NCBI GenBank assembly: GCA_023459215.1
Contig: JAEWVF010000086.1
Location: forward strand, 1 to 22,402
Direction: 5' to 3'
Source: Chloroflexota bacterium
GTDB taxonomy: Bacteria; Chloroflexota; Anaerolineae; Anaerolineales; Villigracilaceae
Length of the DNA: 22,402 bases
Of this stretch, positions 8,406 to 15,653 are shown in pieces. Within the stretch, counting starts at the first letter, position 1, and the number at the start of each line of letters is the position of its first letter. Under the pieces are notes generated by a model. It ran no database searches. It was not told the origin of the DNA and worked only from the letters and a program-made list of their open reading frames with translations. The position numbers and the translations under genes were made by a program.

Positions 8406-9554
8406 TTATGAACGGTAGATTTTTTCCCAGGCATCGGCCAGGATATTGCCTAAAACGGTATCGGACATGCCCTGGGCCGGGAGCACGTCGCCATCCGGTT
8501 CGATATAAAGCCAGGCCTTGCCCGCCCCGGAAACGGAGGCGTCTTCGGCGGTTTCAAGCGCAACCGGGTTGGCCGCCGAATAGGGCGCGGGCAGGTCGAA
8601 AACCAGGCGCAAGCCCAAATCGCCAGCAACATCGCGCAGCTTGGAGAGTTCCCCGGCCAGGCCCGGCTCGGAGATGCTCAACGACATGGCTTCAACGCCC
8701 GCCTTGTGCAATTTCTCCATTAACGTGGGTACGCCAGCCGCGTTCTGCGGGGTAATGGTGTAATGCACGGAAAGGAAAATATCCTCGACCAACGCATTCT
8801 GGATGGCCTGCCAATCCGGCTCAGCGCTGGCAGGCAGGACAATCATCAGATGGTCGAGGCCGGTCTGGAGCAGGGTTTTCAGGTAACTGCGGTCCACCAG
8901 CTTGTGGCCATCAGTCAACAGGCCGCAAACCTGGCCGTTTTTCTCAGCGCGGGCAATCAAATCGGGCAAATCTTCGCGCAGGGTGGCTTCGCCGCCGGTA
9001 AAAACGATGTGCGGGACGCCCGCCTGCCAGGCCTTGTCGATGACCGATTCCCATTCGGCAGTGGTCAGTTCACGGCTGACGCGCTTGGCCGGGGACATTA
9101 GCGGATCAGCGCCCTCGGGCAGGCGATAGGTCAGGGCGCAATCCAGGCGCAGGGGGGCAGTGAGCGCGGCGCTGTTTGGCGAGATGCGCTCAAAGTCGAG
9201 GAAAGTAACCGGGTCGAGATCTTCCGTCTCGGCCAGGGTCTGAATCCGGTCGACAAAATCGCGGTAATCCCCGCGAGCCTGCTCACGGTTGACACGGTAA
9301 CGCGAGGCAATCGCCTTGGCCGCATCATCGGGCGCTGCGCTGCAAACCAGGTGATAGGCATATTCAGCGGCGGTGGGATTGAGGTGTAGTACCGTGGCCG
9401 CGTTCAGAACCAAAATCCCGGTACCGTCGGCCTGCAAGCGCAAATGCAAACGATAGGGTTTGCCGGCCTCAGGCGCAGATTCGAGGTGGTAATTGCCCGG
9501 CGGCAGGGTAACGACGGGTTTGAAACGCGAGGTGATCAATTCAAGGATTTTCAT
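8406..9554 (-). CDS. PqqD-domain radical SAM paralogue lacking all Fe-S cluster cysteines
   Basis: The 382-residue protein aligns along its length with the radical SAM protein at 11949-13328. Its N-terminal PqqD-like domain (about 35-105, HLRLQADGTGILVLNAATVLHLNPTAA in overlapping form) matches the partner's HLRLDADGSG and HLNPTAA. The barrel keeps DKAWQAGVPHIVFTGGEATL (173-192) and TGLDH. Where the partner has CNNDCHHC this protein has LPEGADPL (145-152), so the 4Fe-4S site is gone. The C-terminal region stops at GDVLPAQGMSDTVLGNILADAWEKIYRS, with Ala replacing the SPASM Cys and the rest of SPASM missing. Catalysis by radical SAM chemistry is therefore not expected; a binding or scaffold role is inferred. 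AAAGGAG lies 5 nt before the chosen ATG at 9554. The frame is intact, so this does not look like a decayed pseudogene. Confidence 0.85.
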   Translation of the reverse strand: MKILELITSRFKPVVTLPPGNYHLESAPEAGKPYRLHLRLQADGTGILVLNAATVLHLNPTAAEYAYHLVCSAAPDDAAKAIASRYRVNREQARGDYRDFVDRIQTLAETEDLDPVTFLDFERISPNSAALTAPLRLDCALTYRLPEGADPLMSPAKRVSRELTTAEWESVIDKAWQAGVPHIVFTGGEATLREDLPDLIARAEKNGQVCGLLTDGHKLVDRSYLKTLLQTGLDHLMIVLPASAEPDWQAIQNALVEDIFLSVHYTITPQNAAGVPTLMEKLHKAGVEAMSLSISEPGLAGELSKLRDVAGDLGLRLVFDLPAPYSAANPVALETAEDASVSGAGKAWLYIEPDGDVLPAQGMSDTVLGNILADAWEKIYRS

Positions 9555-9613
9555 ATTATCTCCTTTGGGAGGAAAACAGGGTCCAATCAATTCTTGTAAA
9601 GCAGGGTCAGCAC

Positions 9614-10627
9614 TCAGGCAGCCGTTTCAAGCCTGGCGGTCAGCCACTCATCAATGGCAAAGGCAGTTTCGCGGTAGGATTTTTCCATCATCAGGTTATG
9701 CGCAGCGCCGGGCACAACGAAAAGTTCGGCATCGTAATGGGCGGCGGATTTGCGCAAGCCGTCCAGGCTAACCACGGCATCTTTCTCTCCGGCCAGGATC
9801 AGCATCGGGCTGGTTACGTTTTCGGCAGGCCGCCAAAAAGGCGGGTTGTGCTGGAAAATGACCAGCGCGGATTCGCCGTTCAGCTTCTTCTGGAACTCTT
9901 CGGGATCGATGATGGCATCTTTGCTCAAAAGTTTTTCGGCGGCTTTTTCTGGCGTTCGCACCCACGAGTTGGCGTTAAACTGGTAGAACATCTGCAACAT
10001 GCCGGTCAAGTCGTCTGTGAACAGGTTTTTTATTACGGTCACATCTGAAAAAGAACTATGCGAGACCCAGGGCGCGACCAGCACCACCGCGGGCAGGTCA
10101 TCGCCAACGTGTTTGAGATACCACTGACTGAGCGCCCCGCCCATGCTGTGACCCATCAGCACCGGTTTGCGCGGCAGGCGCGCCACTTCGTCGCGCAGGA
10201 AGGCCAGGTAATAGCCAAGAGTGCAGTTGGTCAATCCGCGCTGGACGGGCGAACGGCCATGCCCCGGCAGGCTGTAGGCCACACTTTCCCAGCCCTGCTC
10301 GGCAAAAATCTCCTGCCAGGTCTGCCAGCACCAGGCGCCATGCCACATACCATGCGCCATCAGGATGGGCGTTTCGTGCTTGCGTTCCTTGGGAACATAG
10401 GTGATACGCTCAATGCCATCTTCCAGAGAATGGGTGACAGTGTAAGCGCCCTTATCCTCGGTTTCAGAAACAGTCGGCCAGGAGCCGCGAAGTTTGTTCT
10501 GATCCTGGGCCAACATGCGCGGCGCGCTATCGTTGAGCAGCCGCCACAGAATCCAACCCGTCATGCCGCCCAGATAGACTTTGGCTGCAAAACCCAGCAG
10601 CGATCCAGAAGATTTTCGTTTCTTCAC
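9614..10627 (-). CDS. Alpha/beta hydrolase with N-terminal membrane anchor
   Basis: The 337-residue alpha/beta-hydrolase carries the oxyanion motif HGMWHG (92-97), the nucleophile elbow GHSMGG with S161, an acid at D283 (GEKDAVV) and H310 in GAAHNLM: a complete Ser-Asp-His triad. Residues about 9-31 (LLGFAAKVYLGGMTGWILW in part) form one hydrophobic helix, so the enzyme is probably membrane-anchored. The start is GTG with AAAGGA 7 nt upstream; the only nearby ATG (10634) is out of frame. It lies between the PAS gene and the radical SAM paralogue with gaps of 20 and 59 nt, consistent with one transcript. Substrate unknown: lipase, esterase or acyl-hydrolase are all possible. Confidence 0.85.
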   Translation of the reverse strand: MKKRKSSGSLLGFAAKVYLGGMTGWILWRLLNDSAPRMLAQDQNKLRGSWPTVSETEDKGAYTVTHSLEDGIERITYVPKERKHETPILMAHGMWHGAWCWQTWQEIFAEQGWESVAYSLPGHGRSPVQRGLTNCTLGYYLAFLRDEVARLPRKPVLMGHSMGGALSQWYLKHVGDDLPAVVLVAPWVSHSSFSDVTVIKNLFTDDLTGMLQMFYQFNANSWVRTPEKAAEKLLSKDAIIDPEEFQKKLNGESALVIFQHNPPFWRPAENVTSPMLILAGEKDAVVSLDGLRKSAAHYDAELFVVPGAAHNLMMEKSYRETAFAIDEWLTARLETAA

Positions 10628-10647
10628 GCCGGCATCCTTTCTCGACT

Positions 10648-10989
10648 TTACCCGCGGATAAAGTGTGGCATCTCAAACGGGATTTCAATCGAAAGTTCTA
10701 TGAAACCGGCATATTCGCCGTTGTCATACCAGGGTGTTTGGTAAATTAATTTCCTGATTCCTTTTTTCTCAATGGTGTAAATATTCTTACGCTGGTGCGT
10801 CATCATCTCTTCAAACATGGCGCGCGCGGCAGGTGGGTGACAATCGAGAATATTCGAGCCAATCAGCCCATAGCCGCCATCTTCTTCCAAAATCTCGGCG
10901 GCTTTGTCGTTCATTTCGAGCAAAATGGCTTCGCGGTCGCAAACGGTGATGCCAATCGGGAATTCTTTGAACCAAGTATGATTCGTCAT
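10648..10989 (-). CDS. Stand-alone PAS domain protein
   Basis: The 113-residue protein consists of a single PAS fold: FPIGITVCDREAILLEMN at the start, IGSNILDCHP in the middle, and KGIRKLIYQTPWYDNGEYAGF near the end. The strings LDCHPP and IYQTPWY belong to a family of small PAS sensors that occur alone or fused to signalling outputs (recalled). No output domain is present here. GAGG lies 4 nt before the ATG. It is 20 nt from both neighbours, so it is embedded in the minus-strand operon. A ligand- or redox-sensing adaptor is plausible; the ligand is unknown. Confidence 0.8.
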   Translation of the reverse strand: MTNHTWFKEFPIGITVCDREAILLEMNDKAAEILEEDGGYGLIGSNILDCHPPAARAMFEEMMTHQRKNIYTIEKKGIRKLIYQTPWYDNGEYAGFIELSIEIPFEMPHFIRG

Positions 10990-11009
10990 TTGTCCTCTAC
11001 AAAAAAATG

Positions 11010-11891
11010 TTATTCTTTGAGCCGAAAGCTGGCCTCAATCAGTTGCAATCCCGGCTTAATAATCTCTTTCTCTTCATCCGAACACATTTCCACAATCACA
11101 AAAGAACGTGTGTTTGATGAATAAGCAAAGATTCGTGTTGTCATGTCAATGAATACCATTTTGCCATGCAATTCAATACCTTGCCCAGTATAGTTACCAT
11201 AGGTTGTAAATTCTCTAAGAGTTGCTTCAGATACCAGCTTGGAATATTCATTTTTTACATGATTCACCATGTCAACGGGATCAAATGGTTCATCCATAAT
11301 CATTAATCCCACAGCTCCCTGGCCAATACCTTTATGTTCAATCTTTAAGGAATGATCTGGGTCGTAGTTTTGATCGTTAACATCAATAACCCAATTCCCA
11401 GGGTATTGAACTTCAAAGCCTGCGCGTGATAGCGTAACAGGATGTTCAACATCTGCAGGCGCGCTTGTAAACGATTCAGTATCGAGGCTCATCCAGGCCC
11501 TTATGCTAATCACAGGGCCAATCACACAAAAAATTGTCAAAAAAATTACCAAAGCGGGGATGCACCCTGACCTTCCAAACTTTTGCATCTGTGGTGTTTT
11601 ATCTTGGACAATGGTTGTATTAATGCTGTCAGGTTCACCAGGGTTTGGAATGAGACGCATAATCAGAAAGGCAATCCCTGCTCCAATCGCCGCCCCAACA
11701 AGTCCTACAACATACTGACCTAGTCGATTATCGTCGCCAAATATAAAACTGCCAATTACGAACCCAAATATTTCTCCAGAAATCCAAAGAGCAACGGCCA
11801 TTATTTGATAGGCGAGCTTTTTTAGCCCTTTTTGCGAAGCAAGGTTGCCAATGCTGACTGCTAATCTCCATAGAACAATCAGTTCAATCAT
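11010..11891 (-). CDS. Membrane protein with three TM helices and C-terminal PsbP-like domain
   Basis: The 293-residue protein has hydrophobic helices at about 32-51, 58-80 and 110-131. They are followed by a soluble part starting with the phrase AGFEVQYPGNWVIDVND and ending LQLIEASFRLKE. The pattern F-x-V-x-Y-P-x-x-W and a closing 'aSF' strand are typical of PsbP/Mog1-fold domains, which bacteria use as extracytoplasmic binding modules of largely unknown role. The start at 11891 has AGGAGG 5 nt upstream and is preferred to the in-frame ATG at 11939. Base composition is visibly more AT-rich than the flanking radical SAM genes. The function is not known; the fold assignment is by eye. Confidence 0.65.
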   Translation of the reverse strand: MIELIVLWRLAVSIGNLASQKGLKKLAYQIMAVALWISGEIFGFVIGSFIFGDDNRLGQYVVGLVGAAIGAGIAFLIMRLIPNPGEPDSINTTIVQDKTPQMQKFGRSGCIPALVIFLTIFCVIGPVISIRAWMSLDTESFTSAPADVEHPVTLSRAGFEVQYPGNWVIDVNDQNYDPDHSLKIEHKGIGQGAVGLMIMDEPFDPVDMVNHVKNEYSKLVSEATLREFTTYGNYTGQGIELHGKMVFIDMTTRIFAYSSNTRSFVIVEMCSDEEKEIIKPGLQLIEASFRLKE

Positions 11892-11948
11892 GGTTTCCTC
11901 CTGGTTATATGAGTTACAGGTCGCCTCATATTCAGGCAAGGCAAATGG

Positions 11949-13328
11949 TTACAGCATAGAACTTTCAAATTGCAACGGACAGCCTCCGCCACACTCGGCA
12001 ATCAGCGCGCAGCCTTCGCACTTCAAAGGCAAATCCTGCCGTTCGCGCAGTCTCAAGGCCAGCGGGTGATTCCAGATCGAGTCCCAGTCATCCGTCAGCA
12101 GGTTGCCGAGCGGCTGATAATACGACTGGCAGGGCAGCACTGCCCCATCCGGCTCGACGCACATGTTGTACTGGGCCGCCGTGCAGCCCTTGACGCCCAA
12201 ATCCATTTGCACCGGATCGAAATGACAGTATTGGGTCGGTGTATACCAGATCAGTTTTTGTCCGCAGGCGTCGGTCTTGGCGCGGGCGATTTCAAGCAGG
12301 GGCTTCAGATCGCGTTCGGGCAGGCCAGTGCCAACCGTCGCACCGTGGCCGGAATAAATCAAGGCGTTCAAGCCGACCGTCGGCACACCCAGATCGGCCA
12401 GGAAATCGAGCGTGGCCGGGATGCTGCCGACATTGCTCTGCAACATGGTCGTGTTGGTCATCACATACAGGCGCGTGGCCAGCACGTTTTTCAATCCGGC
12501 AATCGTCTGCTCGAAGGCGCGCGCATTCACCATCTGGTTATGGATGTCGGCGTCTGCCGACTCGACCGTTATCTGGACGTGGTCGAGGCCCGCATCCAGC
12601 AACCGTTTAACAAAGTCGGGATCGCTCAGCCGCCGGGCATTGGTATTCAGGCCGGTGATTTGGCCGTTGGCCTCGGCATGGGCAACCAATTCTGGCAGGT
12701 CATCCCTTAAAGTGGGTTCGCCGCCGGTGAAGATGATGTGCGGCACACCCAACGCCCAGGCCTTGTCAATGATCTGTTTCCACTGCTCGGTGGTGAGTTC
12801 CGGGCGCTTGAGCGGCTGTCCCGGAACGGGATGTTCCAGGTTGTAGCAGTGGTGACAGTCGTTGTTGCAGCGATAGGTCAGGGCCAGATCGAGCCGGTAC
12901 GGAGCCGAAGGACGCGCGCTAAACGGCATCACCGTTTCCAATTCCAGATCATGCACCGGGCAGGCGCCATCCGGGCGGATCAGGTTGGAAAGTTGGAAGT
13001 GAAAAGTTTCCAGATCAGCCAGCGCCGTTTCACGTTTCACGTTCCACGTTTTTGTAACCGTTTTGACAATCTCATCGTCCGGCTGACCTTCGAGGATGTT
13101 CTTCGCCATCAGCGCCGCCGTTGGGTTGAGGTGCATGATGCGATTGGCGTTGACAATCAGCGTGCCGCTGCCATCCGCATCCAGGCGCAGGTGAACGCGC
13201 GCCTTTTCACCGGGGTTCTCGATGAGATAGTGATGAATTCCGGAGTCCAAAGTCTCCCGACTTTGGACTTTTTCGCCAAAAACCAACATCTGGAGATGCT
13301 GGACTCCGCTTTTAAAACTCAGGGACAT
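11949..13328 (-). CDS. Radical SAM/SPASM protein with N-terminal PqqD-like domain
   Basis: The 459-residue protein is a probable peptide- or protein-modifying radical SAM enzyme. Residues about 43-115 form a PqqD-like (RiPP recognition) domain containing LRLDADGSGTLIVN and HLNPTAA. The catalytic domain has CxxxCxxC at C154, C158, C161 for the SAM-binding 4Fe-4S cluster, and GGEP at 202-205. The C-terminal SPASM-type region has C382, C390, C400, C437, C440, C446 and C450 for auxiliary clusters. Known relatives install crosslinks or other changes on Cys-rich or low-complexity peptides. The upstream DUF2207-like protein with a Cys-Ala tail is an obvious candidate substrate (inference). GAGGTG precedes the ATG and lies in the last codons of the RAYT gene, so translation may be coupled. 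Residues 8-29 are encoded by a REP palindrome (13242-13307). Confidence 0.9.
   Translation of the reverse strand: MSLSFKSGVQHLQMLVFGEKVQSRETLDSGIHHYLIENPGEKARVHLRLDADGSGTLIVNANRIMHLNPTAALMAKNILEGQPDDEIVKTVTKTWNVKRETALADLETFHFQLSNLIRPDGACPVHDLELETVMPFSARPSAPYRLDLALTYRCNNDCHHCYNLEHPVPGQPLKRPELTTEQWKQIIDKAWALGVPHIIFTGGEPTLRDDLPELVAHAEANGQITGLNTNARRLSDPDFVKRLLDAGLDHVQITVESADADIHNQMVNARAFEQTIAGLKNVLATRLYVMTNTTMLQSNVGSIPATLDFLADLGVPTVGLNALIYSGHGATVGTGLPERDLKPLLEIARAKTDACGQKLIWYTPTQYCHFDPVQMDLGVKGCTAAQYNMCVEPDGAVLPCQSYYQPLGNLLTDDWDSIWNHPLALRLRERQDLPLKCEGCALIAECGGGCPLQFESSML
13242..13307. repeat. REP-like palindromic element (copy C), inside the radical SAM coding region
   Basis: This 66-bp segment starts GGAGTCC and ends GGACTCC. 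It contains two hairpins: AGTCCAAAGTC/GACTTTGGACT around TCCC, and CCAACATCT/AGATGCTGG with one mismatch. It shares this architecture and its edges with the two copies at 13843-13970 but differs in stem sequence. Its length is a multiple of three and it encodes residues 8-29 of the downstream protein without a stop. Confidence 0.75.
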
Positions 13329-13839
13329 CTTTCACCTCGTTCCAACCTGTAAAGTCAATTCCATTGTTCTGGTTTACATAATCCTGATAACTGCTAAAAG
13401 GATATTCTTCGATGAATTGTGTCAACCCGTGTTTGACCGGGTTCCAGAAAATATATCCAAGCCGAGTTGCATAATCTTTTTCAGAGCGGATGCAAGTATC
13501 CCAGTAATTCCACCAAACCTGTCGGCCTGGAGTTTCATCCGCATCGTTCCATCTGCGTGATGTAAATCTGTGATAGCTTGCGACCAGTTTTGCCAGGGTC
13601 AAAGCATTTTCTGGCGCTTCGATCAGCACATGATAGTGATTATGCAAAACTACCCAGGCAATTACGCGCCAATTATAGAGATCGGTTGCTTTCAAAAACG
13701 CATCTCGCCACTGCGTTTTTCGCTCCGGGCTATGGATGAGATTTTCTTTTCGATACGTCGATGCCGTTACCATGTACACTGCATTGGGGCGAAACCAATG
13801 TGGTGGGTTATTCGGCGCTGTTTTGAAAACATCATCCAT
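13312..13839 (-). CDS. REP-associated tyrosine transposase (RAYT, Y1/HUH superfamily)
   Basis: The 175-residue protein has the Y1 transposase pattern: PPHWFRPNAVYMVTAST at the start, the HUH metal site in LHNHYHVLIE (H68, H70), and GYIFWNPVKHGL (128-139) near the end. Y129 in that last motif, or less likely Y123, is the probable catalytic tyrosine. Such enzymes nick and move single-stranded REP hairpins. I choose the ATG at 13839: GGAG lies 6 nt upstream and belongs to the edge of REP copy A, while a longer in-frame start at 13920 would translate the REP itself. The 3' end overlaps the radical SAM start by 17 bp. The length and motifs look intact, so it may be active. Confidence 0.85.
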   Translation of the reverse strand: MDDVFKTAPNNPPHWFRPNAVYMVTASTYRKENLIHSPERKTQWRDAFLKATDLYNWRVIAWVVLHNHYHVLIEAPENALTLAKLVASYHRFTSRRWNDADETPGRQVWWNYWDTCIRSEKDYATRLGYIFWNPVKHGLTQFIEEYPFSSYQDYVNQNNGIDFTGWNEVKDVPEF

Positions 13840-13842
13840 CAC

Positions 13843-13901
13843 GGACTCCAAAATCTCCAGATTTTGGGTTATCGATCCAACGTCAGGAGACGTTGGACTC
13901 C
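13843..13901. repeat. REP-like palindromic element (copy A)
   Basis: A 59-bp unit bounded by GGACTCC on both sides. It holds the hairpin CCAAAATCT/AGATTTTGG (2-nt loop) and the hairpin CCAACGTC/GACGTTGG (AGGA loop), separated by GTTATCGAT. It is identical to copy B. Confidence 0.85.
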
Positions 13902-13911
13902 TTCTACTCGC

Positions 13912-13970
13912 GGACTCCAAAATCTCCAGATTTTGGGTTATCGATCCAACGTCAGGAGACGTTGGACTCC
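13912..13970. repeat. REP-like palindromic element (copy B)
   Basis: A perfect 59-bp direct copy of the element at 13843-13901, separated from it by 10 bp (TTCTACTCGC). It lies 4 bp from the TAA stop codon of the DUF2207-like gene, where its two hairpins could protect the upstream transcript or reduce read-through. Confidence 0.85.
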
Positions 13971-13974
13971 GAGT

Positions 13975-15630
13975 TTACCGTCCGCCTCCGGCGCAGGCAC
14001 AGGCACAGCCAGCACAGGCGCAGGCACAAGCGCAGCCACCGCCGCCCGAACGTCCGCCGCTGGAACGCACGACCGGCACGGGGTTGGTGACTTTGGTCAC
14101 GCCCTCGGTGAAGTTACCGCCCAGGACTTTCTGGGCAAAGGTCTGGGTGCCGGTGACAACCGAAGCGGCGAAATCAGCGCCGGGGAGCGAAACACGTCCG
14201 CCCTGTCCGCCGCCAATCGAGGCCGGGGCGCTGCCCATCCCCGACATGGAAGGTCCGCGATAGACCGGATCGTAGCGTCCCCACCAGGTCGGGACAAAGA
14301 CCGGCCCGTGGAAGGTGCGGCGCGCGCGGTCGCCATAATCCTTGTCGAGCATGGTCCACTCGATGGCTTCTTCGAACATCTGACTCTGCATCTCAGGTGT
14401 GCCAGCGGCGGCAATCTGCGCCCAGGCTTTATCGTTGATGGCCTTGTAATACTCCAGGGTTTCCTTGCGGCTGAAGCCTTTCATCTTTTCGCCAACCGCC
14501 TTGACCAGGTCAACGGTCATGGTTTGCAGCGCCTTGCGGCGGGCCGCATCGCGGCTTTCCTTGAACGCTTCCAGGAAGGCCTTTTCATACTCGCGCAGCC
14601 CTTCGGGCAAAGGATTGGCAATGCCAAGTTGGAGCGGCTCGCGTTTAATGACCTCGGCGGCATTCTTCTTGATAACGCCAAACAAAATCATCGTCATCAC
14701 TTTTTCGAGCGGCTGACCCATCAGGATGGCCGCTTCGACCGCGGTCAGGCCGCGCTTAATGCCATGACCTTCGATGGCAATCTTGGGCGGCAGGTATTGT
14801 TTCTTGCGTTTGTGCTCACTGACCGCACCCAGGACCGGCGCGCCGAAGAAAATAGCGCCAAAACAGCAGGCAAAGGCCAGCCCGAACAGGGTATCTTCAT
14901 CGATGCCGAGGGTTTCAAACAGCGATGGCTGGACAATCACGCCTTCAGGAACATATTTGGCCGGGAAGGAAGTGCCAAACGTGTACTGGGTATAGCCCTT
15001 GGCGTCATCGCATTGCCAGGTATAAACCACACGACCATCTGCGTCGAGTGCGGCGGTCGGTTCCTTGTCACACGGCCAACCACCCTTGGCCAGGTGATAA
15101 CGTGGCTCTTCCGGCAATACTCCGGGCGGCAGGTGAAAACGGACGGTGATGTTGCTATTTCCGCGCACAAATTCCGAGCCGAACCAGGTCGGCGAGAAGT
15201 TCATGCTGGCGTAATTCGAATCGTTGTCATCGGGATAAAGCATCCGGCGGATTGTGCCAACCCGCACGTTGACCGTGCCACGATCCCCGGCCCGAATGGC
15301 GCGTGAGCCGAGTTCCACCGCAACGCCATAGGAACCGCTGCCCTGGTAATCGCTTGAAATGGAGACAGGCTGGCCATTAACATCGGCTTCAATCGAGGAA
15401 TACTCGTAACCGCTGTTGGGCAAACCGACATCGACAAAATCGATTGGGCTGGCCCCGGCGGCGTTGACGAAGGTGAAGGCATACTGAACCGTCAACGTCC
15501 CATCGGCATTGACATACACATCAACGGTTTCCCGTTCAAGCGTAAACGAATAATTCTGCGCCGAAACACTGGAAACCAGGCCAAACGCTAGCGCGAAAAC
15601 CAACAAAAAAGATAAAACTCGCATTTTCAT
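13975..15630 (-). CDS. DUF2207-like signal-anchored membrane protein with C-terminal Cys-Ala repeat tail
   Basis: The 551-residue protein starts with a signal peptide (cleavage likely after SVSA, residue 24). An extracytoplasmic beta-rich domain follows (about 25-230), then one TM helix (about 248-270, containing LAFACCFGAIFFG), a basic stop-transfer stretch (HKRKK), and a cytoplasmic winged-helix-like part (LTAVEAAILMGQPLEKVMTM, 295-314) as in DUF2207 proteins. A Gly/Ser/Pro linker leads to a tail, residues 533-551, with seven Cys alternating with Ala (CACACACAGCACACA) and ending GGGR. Related proteins usually end in plain Gly-rich tails (recalled). The predicted topology puts the tail in the cytoplasm, where the downstream radical SAM enzyme would act. 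GGGAGGG lies 6 nt before the ATG at 15630, so the in-frame ATG at 15660 is less likely. Function unknown. Confidence 0.75.
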   Translation of the reverse strand: MKMRVLSFLLVFALAFGLVSSVSAQNYSFTLERETVDVYVNADGTLTVQYAFTFVNAAGASPIDFVDVGLPNSGYEYSSIEADVNGQPVSISSDYQGSGSYGVAVELGSRAIRAGDRGTVNVRVGTIRRMLYPDDNDSNYASMNFSPTWFGSEFVRGNSNITVRFHLPPGVLPEEPRYHLAKGGWPCDKEPTAALDADGRVVYTWQCDDAKGYTQYTFGTSFPAKYVPEGVIVQPSLFETLGIDEDTLFGLAFACCFGAIFFGAPVLGAVSEHKRKKQYLPPKIAIEGHGIKRGLTAVEAAILMGQPLEKVMTMILFGVIKKNAAEVIKREPLQLGIANPLPEGLREYEKAFLEAFKESRDAARRKALQTMTVDLVKAVGEKMKGFSRKETLEYYKAINDKAWAQIAAAGTPEMQSQMFEEAIEWTMLDKDYGDRARRTFHGPVFVPTWWGRYDPVYRGPSMSGMGSAPASIGGGQGGRVSLPGADFAASVVTGTQTFAQKVLGGNFTEGVTKVTNPVPVVRSSGGRSGGGGCACACACAGCACACAGGGR

Positions 15631-15653
15631 GGACGTCCCTCCCAAGGAGAACC

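Larger units (their letters stand above)
13242..13970 (-). mobile_element. REPtron: RAYT gene flanked by REP palindromes
   Basis: The order on the minus strand is REP copy B, REP copy A, the RAYT transposase gene, then REP copy C in inverted hairpin arrangement. This is the known organisation of REP-associated tyrosine transposase units. The unit starts 5 bp after the stop of the DUF2207-like gene and ends within the 5' part of the radical SAM gene, so it probably inserted between two genes of one operon. The exact target-site junctions cannot be fixed without an unoccupied relative. Confidence 0.65.

Noticed and set aside
12960..13060. GTGAAA/GTTCCACG word repeats in the linker between PqqD and radical SAM domains, resembling the purine tract after the mutase gene
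   Set aside because: The encoded linker aligns without gaps with the paralogue at 8406-9554, so it is native coding sequence rather than an inserted repeat.
13839..13920. Longer RAYT start at 13920
   Set aside because: The extra 27 residues are translated REP sequence, and the ATG at 13839 has a well-placed GGAG.
13843..13970. Two direct repeats resembling a minimal CRISPR array
   Set aside because: The 59-bp units contain two internal hairpins, the spacing is only 10 bp, and no cas genes are present; a RAYT gene beside them explains them as REP elements.
13570..15306. A 578-codon plus-strand open frame opposite the DUF2207-like gene
   Set aside because: It is a mirror of the minus-strand gene, has no recognisable domain, and crosses the REP copies; the minus strand has signal peptide, TM helix and ribosome site.
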